Assembly (NCBI RefSeq): GCF_000400465.1
Contig: NW_008806301.1
Coordinates: 1-64,000, forward strand
Direction: 5' to 3'
Length of the DNA: 64,000 nucleotides
Source of the DNA: Wallemia ichthyophaga EXF-994
Taxonomy: Eukaryota; Basidiomycota; Wallemiomycetes; Wallemiales; Wallemiaceae
Shown: in pieces, positions 56,892 through 64,000 of the stretch
Layout: each line of letters starts with the position of its first letter
How positions within the stretch are numbered: the first letter of the stretch is position 1
Translations under genes and position numbers: made by a program
The notes under the pieces: generated by a model
Database searches by the model: none
What the model was told of the DNA's origin: nothing
Seen by the model: the letters and a program-made list of their open reading frames with translations, nothing else

Positions 56892-58015
56892 ATGGCTGAG
56901 GCATCCAAAAAGGTAAAGCTAGATGGACAGTCTAGCAAGGTACGCTTAGGCTGTTTTTATGGATCATAGCTGACGTCGCTGCGTAGACGATTGGTACACA
57001 CAACGGCGTTTTTCACGCAGACGAGGCATTGGCTGTGTTCTTATTGAGATTGTTACCAGAGTACAAAGCATCTCGTAGGTTCTGTCGCAAGCTTTTATAC
57101 CAATTGACCACAAACGCAGCTGTTACGAGAACGAGAGATATCAACATTTTAAACCAAATGGATATCGTTGTTGATGTCGGTGACGTTTACGACCATGATA
57201 AGAAACGCTACGATCATCATTACAGAGGTTTCAATGAGGTGTTTGGTCATAACCACAACACAAAGCTCAGCTCGGCTGGTTTGATCTATAAGCACTACGG
57301 TAAGAAGATTATCAGTGGTCATCTGGGTTGGAATGAGGACGAGGAGCGTACACTGCAGATCTGGCTGAAGGTTTACAGAGAATTCATAGAAGCTTTGGAT
57401 GCTATTGATAATGGCGTCAGTCTCTATCCTACTGTAGAAAACCTTCCTGAGGCTGCATACCGCAACAGGACTGATCTAAGCAGTCGCGTTGGCAAGCTCA
57501 ACAGCAATTGGAATGAAGAATTTACCGAGCAGTCTCAGATGGTTAGATTCGAAGAGGCTTCCAAATTGACAGGAAAAGAGTTCCTTGAAAGCGTTGACCA
57601 GTACGCAAAGGTGTGGTTACCTGCACGTGATATTGTCGTGGATGCTTTGAGCAAGCGTAACCAAGTTGATGATTCTGGCAAGATAATCCTTTTCGAGACA
57701 TTTTGTCCATGGATAGACCACTATTTTGAACTCGAACATCTCGATCAATTCCAAATAAAGCAAGGTGAAGAGCCACTCTACGCTCTCTTACCTGATGGCA
57801 GCAAAGGTTGGAGGGTACGTGGAATTCCACCAAACAGCACTACATTTGCTCTTCGCAAACCGCTCCCAGAACCTTGGAGAGGTCTGAGAGATGAAAAATT
57901 GGCGGAGGTTAGCGGAGTTCCTGGTACTATCTTTTGTCATGCAAGTGGATTCATTGGTGGTAATGACACATTCGAAGGTGCGCTCGAGATGGCGAGAAAG
58001 GCAGTCCAATTTTAG
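56892..58015 (+). CDS. MYG1-type DHH exonuclease (UPF0160)
   Basis: Exons 56892-56939 and 56987-58015 give 358 residues. Motifs: TIGTHNGVFHADEALAVFLL (metal His/Asp), NQMDIVVDVGDVYDHDKKRY (DxGD.YD), RYDHHYRGFNEVFGH (DHH) and SSAGLIYKHYGKKII, plus FCHASGFIGGNDTFEGALEM at the C-terminus. MYG1 proteins are 3'-5' RNA exonucleases acting in nucleolus and mitochondria. The first exon is short and Lys-rich. Convergent with RAD10, 28 bp apart. Confidence 0.95.
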
Positions 58016-58043
58016 GGCCATCATATGTACATAAATAAGTTAT

Positions 58044-59482
58044 CTAATAGTTGAAATTAGCTGCTACTTCATTCAATGCATCTTCGTCAGAATCTAGAAG
58101 ATCTATTTCTTCTTCTGGTTGGGATGGTTCTGAGGGTTCATTTGGTTGATGAAGCTGATGAATATGATGCTGCGACACTGCTTGCTCCTTCTTCTCTTGC
58201 TGTTGTTTCTGTTGCTTCTTCTGCTCATCACTCACATTATCTTGCTTTGAATGATCAAAATTAGCAGCAACTTGGTCCAACGCATCTTCATCAGAGTCGA
58301 GTAAATCAATCTCCTCCCCATCTCGTTGCTGTAATGCTTGATTTTCTGAAACACCCGAGCCCGCATCCGCACCGGTCTGCTGAATACTTTGCGACTGGTT
58401 CTTGTTCTTATTCTCAACACCTGTATCAGCATTCTTACCAGACAGTTGTTGCCCTTTTACTCCAACTTTCAATGAATAGTTGAATGCTTCTTGCATACGA
58501 CGCACTTTGACGTCGCCGAAACCAGGACATTTCGTCAGCTCATCGGGAGAAGCTTTTACAATATTTTTGAAGCTCTGTTGGGAATGTGAGTATGGTAGTG
58601 AGTTTGATGCAACACTTACACCAAATCTCGTTAATAGCTGATAGACGTCTGTCTTGTTAACACCTTTAATCGTCGTGAGGGCGTTATTGACGATACTCTG
58701 GTAATCTGTCGGCGTCTTCTCCTTTAGACTGTCTGGAGGTTTATTGTCGAGCTGGAGGTAGAGACTGAGATAATGACCTGCTTGTTGTGGACTTATGTGA
58801 GTGTTAGTTGTGTATGTTCAGCAGACACTGCACGAAACAGGACTTACGACCAAGCTATAACCACAGTCATGTTGTTAATTAGGCATGTCTGTTAAGAACA
58901 CTGATTTAAGTGAATTCCATAAAGCACTCCATCGCAACTAACCTTTGTTACTTCTTTTATTGAGCCTTCAGAGTCTGCCTGGATTGATTTTGAGTACATC
59001 CTTATACGAAATCATAGACACTCACGACATCGCACATGAGGAGTAGTATACGAAGCTGATACATCGCGCCCAGACGCTCTATCCGCATGTGTATGTATTC
59101 TGGATGCAAGCGATGATATCGTAGACTTGTATGGGAAGTCAATACGCCTTTTACCAGTCGAAATAAGCCCACCTCAAGAACATAATACCTGTACTAGATC
59201 CAGCGACGTAATCTGGTACTATATCTGCATACTCCCAGTTGACATTTCTAACTTCTTTAAGAATGGGATTACCACGCTGCAATAGTCATCAGGCTGGGCT
59301 TCTCCTTCCCTCCACTGCAATCTCACCTGGCACGAATTCACCAGCACTGCATTCCTACTATTGGGTATTGCACGTTTAGGCGATTGATTTGTACTTTTCT
59401 GTGGCTGTGTCTGTGCTTGTCGAGATTGGCTACTCTGCGCTGCGCTCTGCTCCTGCTGAGCTCCGCTTCCGCTCAAGCTCAT
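58044..59482 (-). CDS. RAD10: structure-specific endonuclease subunit Rad10/ERCC1
   Basis: Non-catalytic partner of the XPF/Rad1 nuclease in nucleotide excision repair and single-strand annealing. Seven exons, about 380 residues. The N-terminus is Gln/Ser-rich. The central domain across exons reads [78 protein letters not shown] and [11 protein letters not shown], as in ERCC1. A tandem HhH region follows ([39 protein letters not shown]). The tail is Gln-rich and contains two copies of an acidic [12 protein letters not shown] motif (near 58252-58315 and 58047-58110). Middle exon borders were set by homology. Start codon is 50 bp from the divergent fusion gene. Confidence 0.92.
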
Positions 59483-59532
59483 TTTGGCGTGATGTGAGTG
59501 CGTTATCAAGCCCCACTTAATATCAAATAGTC

Positions 59533-61044
59533 ATGTTCAAATTGCTGACAACGCTTAAATACACTCCAAGTGAAAGTGAGCGTGTGGCGGATGGCGTGTA
59601 CTTATGGGAAAGCCATATGCATCGCTTGCGTGAAGGTGTTGATGCGTTGAGCCCATTCTCTGCCTCGGATTTGAGAGAAAGCGACGTAACTAATGAATTG
59701 GCCCATTCAATTGGTCTTGCAAATGGTCTTAATCAATCTCATAGAGTTGGTTTTGCGTTTTGATTGATTAGCCAGCTAAAGTTTCCCCATAGGTCTCTGT
59801 AACTCTCGATCCAAGCACACTGGAAGTTTCAGCAACAGCAACAGAGCTCAAAAGTATGCCTGATTGTATGTAACCGCTGTGGTCGCTTTTATAACCTAAT
59901 AAGCTGCTTAGATCCTGTGAATGTCGTGATAGACAAAGAACCCACGAGGTCATATTCCAAGGTGCTGCCATACAAGAGTAACAATAGGCGCATTTATTTG
60001 CAATCAAAGCTAAGGAATGGTTCGTACTACGTAAATACATTTTCATCTCACAGAAAATCGCAGGTGTTTCATACTCGACAGTTCGAGATAGCACGTTTGA
60101 CGTTCTAATGCACAACAAAAATGGATACGTTACTGAGACGACCATTGCAAATATCTTCTACAAGTTCAACAATGACGACACATGGTACACTCCTCCAGTG
60201 GAAGATGGTTTGCTGCCAGGATTAATGAGGAGTCATCTCCTTGATATTGACTTCTGCTCAGAACGTTCGTTGTACATATCTGAGCTCACTGTGGGTGTCT
60301 AACTCGCTTATCAAAGTCTAATTCGCTTATCAATCTCAACTGGTCTGTTTGAAGAGGAATCACATAAAATTAAAAGCTGCAAACGCTTTAAGAGGATTGT
60401 TCGATATACAAATTACAGATAACCAAGGTTCACTTATTCCTTGTACCCCAACGCCTATGATGGAAGCACCAGCGAACTTACCCAAGTTGATAGTATTTGA
60501 TTTAGATTACACTTTATGGGATCTATGGATAGATACTCACATTTCTGGTGGGTTAGTCTACAACCTTCGGATAACACCTAACAATGCTTCAGGACCGATA
60601 AAACCATCATCAAATTACAACGAGGTAATTCCAAGACGAGGATCGCCCTTTGGATTCTACAGAGATGTCCCAGAAATGCTACAGCGCTTGAAGAGTGAAG
60701 GAATTGAAATTGCAGCAGCGAGTAGAACAGCAGCACCGGATTATGCTTACGATGCACTTAAGCATCTCAAACTAAAGAATAGGAGTGGTGGTGATAATAT
60801 CAGCGCAAAGTCTCTGTTCGATTACACTGAGGTATACCCCGGCTCCAAGGTGAAGCATTTCCAGAAGCTTGCAAAGAAATCTGGCTTTGCGTATGAGGAC
60901 ATGCTATTTTTTGATGATGAGTCTAGGAACAAGGAGGTTGAGTCGCTTGGTGTAACATTTCAGCTGGTTGGCGTTAGTGGCACGGATGAAAACACTTTGC
61001 AGAAAGGAGTCAAAGCCTGGAGACAGCGTCGTGGGATTAGCTGA
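59533..61044 (+). CDS. aminodeoxychorismate lyase-HAD phosphatase (MDP-1) fusion
   Basis: Five exons (59533-59745, 59793-59865, 59912-60019, 60064-60290, 60355-61044) give 436 residues. Residues 1-228 are a class IV PLP lyase of the ABZ2 type, which releases p-aminobenzoate from aminodeoxychorismate. Evidence: LLTTLKYTP start, PYKSNNRR with the expected PLP Lys (about K117), DVLMHNKNGYVTETTIANIF, WYTPPVEDGLLPGLMRSHLL and LKAANALRGLFDIQI. After a 20-residue linker comes an MDP-1-like HAD phosphatase: LIVFDLDYTLWDLW (DxDxT), AAASRT, YPGSKVKHF and MLFFDDESRN. Exon 5 spans both domains with no stop. An internal Met-Met (about 242) could also initiate the phosphatase alone. Confidence 0.88.
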
Positions 61045-61478
61045 TGGATTCGCTATTTAATGATACATTTAGATTCATTTAGGTTTGTTTGGTGAGTGTG
61101 TGAGTGTTTGAGTGCTTATATTTGCATTCTAAATTGCATATCTTAGATAATACATAATTATCACCAAATCACAGCAGGTCAAAGTCATCAAGCTGATCTA
61201 GTATACGAAATCCACCACAACATAACGCCACTCACCTCGTCATTGTATTACCTTACAGCTCTTTTGAACACCCTCATTTACGCGTTTTGTTTCGCATACG
61301 CCCTACGCTACGCTCATAGAAATTGACAATTATAATTTATCATGATTAATTTAAATGCAAATATCATTTTATACAGTTTTATTGACTTGTCGATTGATAA
61401 CTGTTCTATTTGAATTGATTTTATGAGTTGAATTTGTTGATCCACCTTGTCTTAACTTGATTACCACCTCAAGCTAAT
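61045..61478. other. intergenic, convergent 3' ends
   Basis: AT-rich 430 bp between the fusion gene and the CENP-B-like gene. GTGAGTGTGTGAGTGTTTGAG-like imperfect GT repeats lie near 61092-61115. No gene seen. Confidence 0.5.
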
Positions 61479-63225
61479 CTATAATCTACTCAGAACTGTA
61501 TTCATGCGATCAATCAGGTATGATCTGATATCGTATACGCCATAAGTGAAATCTAAGCCAGTAAATGCACAAAGCATTTCAATAGCCTGCTTAAAACCAC
61601 CTTCACTAAGACTACCTTGTTCGTAAAAGCGTGTTATTTGAATAGCGTCAGATTTAATCAAGTCGACCATTGTTGGTTGATGACTCAATTTTCTCTTCAA
61701 CTCCATTATCCATGCTAACTCATTATCCATCCTCTCTTGCTCGACTGAGTACTTTTCATGATTAAGATCATCGACAGCAACAGCAGCTGAAGCGAGTGCC
61801 AAGAGGTGATTATTAGCATGGTGATCTGAAAGAGCGTAGTTTGGTGCGCTAATATATGAACCATCATGTCTAGTTTGAGCGGGGAGTGAATGTGACAAAG
61901 ATTGAACTTGATGTTGTTGAGGGTGGTGGGTGTATGTATAAGACTGTGCTGCTGGAGATTCTACTTGGTTGACCTCTTCCAAATAATCGGTAGTCTCCTC
62001 ATGTTCTGATGGAGTCGCACTACCCATTTCTGATTCAGGTCCTTGAACAAAGCTACTAGCAGCACTAACAGTGCTAACAGCACTAGGAGTACCACTTCCA
62101 GAAGCTGTAGCACCATTTACTTTACCTTTTCTAATATTATTGCGCTCTTTAAACTTTTCTACCCATCCTGACGACGCTTTAAACTTTTCCTCAGGGTATC
62201 CGAGCGAGCGAGCGACAGTTTTAGCCTTTTCGCGTATAGCGTGGTCTGTCAAGTAGTAGTTGGTTAAAGCACAGTCTTGTGCCCATGCGGATAAGCGTGA
62301 TTCAATGTCAGGAAACTTTGAAGGTCTGATGTGATTATATTGAGGTTAGTATTATGCGTAATAATATGCAAATGGGAATTGAACCCACCTATGCTTAGCG
62401 ACGCGTGCAGACGCACCACCTGGAATAATAGACTTCCACTTATCTTTTTGTTTGAGTATCTTTGAAACTGTGCTACGCTCAATCTGGTAACGAGAAGCGA
62501 TATCTTCTTGACGTGCACTAGGGTTCTCTTCAGCAAACACACAAATAGCACGTCGGGTTTCGTTGATTAGTTTAGTTTTGCGACGTGGACCAATTGAGCT
62601 ACCAGCAGAAGTGTTTGAAGAGCCACTGGGAGAGGGAGCCATGAGAGATTGAATGCCTGGAATCTGATTTGACATCCAATGTGGAGAAGGAGAATGCTTT
62701 GGAGAAGGCGTTGCTGCAGCTGACTGAGCTTGTTGCTGCTGAAACGAGAAGGAAGTTTGGGACGTTGAAGCGACACTGTTTGTAGGGGAAGTAGAGCGAG
62801 TGACGCAAGAACTAGAAGCCGTAGTAGGAGTCAGAGGTAGCCTGCCAATAGGAAGTGGAGTCTGGAGAGAATACATGGAGTTAAGCGGTGAGTTCATGTT
62901 GTGTGGTAATGCCGCGCCAGTAAGACCATTCGGTATGGTGCCAGGGGACTTTAAAGGGGTTAACGGAGTTTATGGGGATTATTATGGATTGTTAAACACA
63001 CCTGCATGTTCCTTGCAGCCATAGCAGCTCTATGCCTGGTCATAATCTGTTGGTGGTCAGCACCGGGACAAAAATTGCGTAAAAAATCAAACTAACACCA
63101 GAGCTGTCACCGTAAGATCCATGATTAAGAGCAGCAGCCATTCTGAGGTGGTTGTCTTGTTGAAAGGCCCATTCCTTTGCAGACTGCTGCGAATTGGATT
63201 GAGCGAGGTCTTGAGGGTGTTCCAT
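61479..63225 (-). CDS. CENP-B-type helix-turn-helix DNA-binding protein
   Basis: Exons 63097-63225, 63002-63046, 62385-62948 and 61479-62315 give 524 residues. A CENP-B N-terminal HTH (about residues 165-215: RRAICVFAEENPSARQEDIA, SRYQIERSTVSKILKQKDKW) is followed across an intron by the second CENP-B/Tc5 HTH (WFPDIESRLSAWAQDCALTN, REKAKTVARSLGYPEEKFKA, SSGWVEKFKERNNI). No DDE transposase domain follows: the rest is Ser/Gln/His-rich and ends with a helical C-terminus. This is the domesticated CENP-B-like fungal regulator arrangement. The first two exons carry a Gln-rich acidic start. Confidence 0.88.
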
Positions 63226-63346
63226 ATGGGTTTCAGTATCCAGCTAATTACTAGAATTTTAAGCGCTGGACACTCAAACTTTATCCAAGTTGAGTTGGCG
63301 TTGGAGGAAGAGATGTTTCTTTAAAATCAACAACGAATTTGAAAAA

Positions 63347-63582
63347 ATGTGAGCGCAAACAAATCAAATTGAGCAGCCGCTGACATCAATTATCTACACA
63401 GGCCAAAGTATAACGATCCCTGGGCTAGAAGAGAGGCATGGCGAAGCAACCCCATCTTCGGTATTGGCAAGTTCCATAAGAAACTCTTACCCGGTTTCGG
63501 CACGGCAGTCGTTGCATTCACCGCATACGTTTTGGCAGACAAAGTGCTCGAGGCACCACACGCAGACAAGAAGCACCACTAA
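63347..63582 (+). CDS. NADH dehydrogenase (complex I) B12/NDUFB3 subunit
   Basis: A 60-residue accessory subunit of mitochondrial complex I. Exon 1 contributes only AT (63347-63348), and exon 2 starts with G at 63402, so the start codon itself is split by the intron 63349-63401. The product begins MPKYNDPWARREAWRSN and continues with KKLLPGFGTAVVAFTAY (one membrane segment) and ends HADKKHH. PWARREAWR and FPG-type LPGFG match the NDUFB3 family. No other in-frame ATG exists upstream of the conserved block. Convergent with the PET8-like gene, 12 bp apart. Confidence 0.8.
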
Positions 63583-63594
63583 TTGTACACTACT

Positions 63595-64000
63595 CTACAT
63601 CTGATTCCTGACTACATCTAATCCGACCTCGTACACTCCCAAGAATACAGCACCACCTGCTGAAATCCATGCAACGCGTGGAACTAAACCTGCAAAGAAA
63701 GCTCTATAACCTCCTTGGTTGTATACGCTGCTTATGACGGTTGCAAATGAGATGCGCTGTGTTTGTGTTAGTGTGGTTTAATAAACAGTAACTTATCTAC
63801 ACACCTCCTTTGAAAGCATTGTCCGCGTTTTTATCACGTCTAGCGGTGTCGTCGAGCCTGCTGCCACCGCTCCGGCTACTGTCCCGCACAGCGCACCTTC
63901 ATGGGGTCTAGCGTGGTCTCTGCCTTTATACCTAGCAACACGAGATTTGAGATATTCGTAGAGTGGAAATTGTACGCTTGTGAAAGGTATCTCTCTGAAG
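63595..64000 (-). CDS. PET8: mitochondrial carrier, S-adenosylmethionine type (partial)
   Basis: C-terminal part only; the gene runs off the window. Exons 63805-64000 and 63595-63756 joined at KE/RISFATV. REIPFTSVQFPLYEYLKSRV matches the conserved segment of the SAM carrier (Pet8/SLC25A26). STTPLDVIKTRTM is the third carrier repeat signature Px[DE]xx[KR]. GLVPRVAWISAGGAVFLGVY is the characteristic C-terminal helix. It imports S-adenosylmethionine into the mitochondrial matrix in exchange for S-adenosylhomocysteine. Confidence 0.9.

Noticed and set aside
1-64000. CRISPR arrays, bacterial operons, ribosome binding sites and insertion sequences
   Set aside because: None is visible; the introns, tRNA intron and gene families are eukaryotic (fungal).

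Overview
The window looks like a gene-dense fungal nuclear chromosome segment, most likely from a basidiomycete. Three things point that way: many short GT..AG introns (mostly 44-75 nt), with CTAAC/CTCAC-like branch sites; a class I hydrophobin; and fungal families such as Prm1, Ssk1, DUF2433, DUF4203 and Lec1. Hydrophobin, SSK1 and compactness would fit a small-genome, stress-tolerant basidiomycete such as Wallemia, but that genus assignment is a guess. About 39 protein genes and three tRNA genes are called. Most intron-exon models were checked by reading frame: exon sums are multiples of three and conserved motifs continue across the joints.

Layout. 0.2-9.1 kb: tRNA-Lys, ARS2 (-), nucleolin-like NSR1 (-) divergent with RAT1/XRN2 (+), GDP-mannose pyrophosphorylase (-). 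9.3-13.7 kb: Chk2/Rad53-type kinase (-), a type I ER protein resembling BIG1/VOA1 (-), and a 1.1 kb gap upstream of GUT2. 13.7-24.3 kb: mitochondrial glycerol-3-phosphate dehydrogenase with an EF-hand (+), hydrophobin (+), VPS26 (+), SSK1 response regulator (-), malate dehydrogenase (+). 24.5-36.5 kb: PRM1 (+), ECM15-like (-), RRM-YTH protein (+), DUF4203 membrane protein (-), CNOT11 (-), MCM1/SRF MADS factor (-), two-finger C2H2 factor (+). 36.6-45.2 kb: DUF2433 phosphoesterase-RRM protein (-), Ser-rich protein (-), a second related two-finger factor (-), Lec1-type PX protein (-) head to head with RCE1 (+). 45.2-47.8 kb: AT-rich, gene-poor, with tRNA-Glu and tRNA-Pro and decayed open-frame fragments. 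47.8-64 kb: GPI-anchored SOD-like protein (-), Ariadne RBR ligase (-), Old Yellow Enzyme (+), TMEM19 family (-), VTT/Tvp38 protein (+), MYG1 (+), RAD10/ERCC1 (-) divergent with an aminodeoxychorismate lyase-HAD phosphatase fusion (+), CENP-B-like DNA-binding protein (-), complex I B12 subunit (+) and a partial PET8-type carrier (-).

Functional threads. There are RNA processing and turnover genes (ARS2, NSR1, RAT1, YTH, CNOT11) and genome maintenance genes (CHK2/RAD53, RAD10). Osmotic and redox metabolism is represented by SSK1, GUT2, MDH and OYE, and mitochondrial functions by MDH, GUT2, the B12 subunit, PET8 and MYG1. Mating and cell-surface genes are PRM1, RCE1, MCM1, hydrophobin and the SOD-like protein.

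The most notable items are the in-frame fusion of a folate-pathway aminodeoxychorismate lyase to an MDP-1-type HAD phosphatase, a GPI-anchored SOD-like protein that has lost most copper ligands, a synonymously diverged duplicate of a SUMO-interacting-like motif in RAD10, an EF-hand on GUT2, a start codon split by an intron, and zinc-finger genes cut into 11-15 nt microexons.
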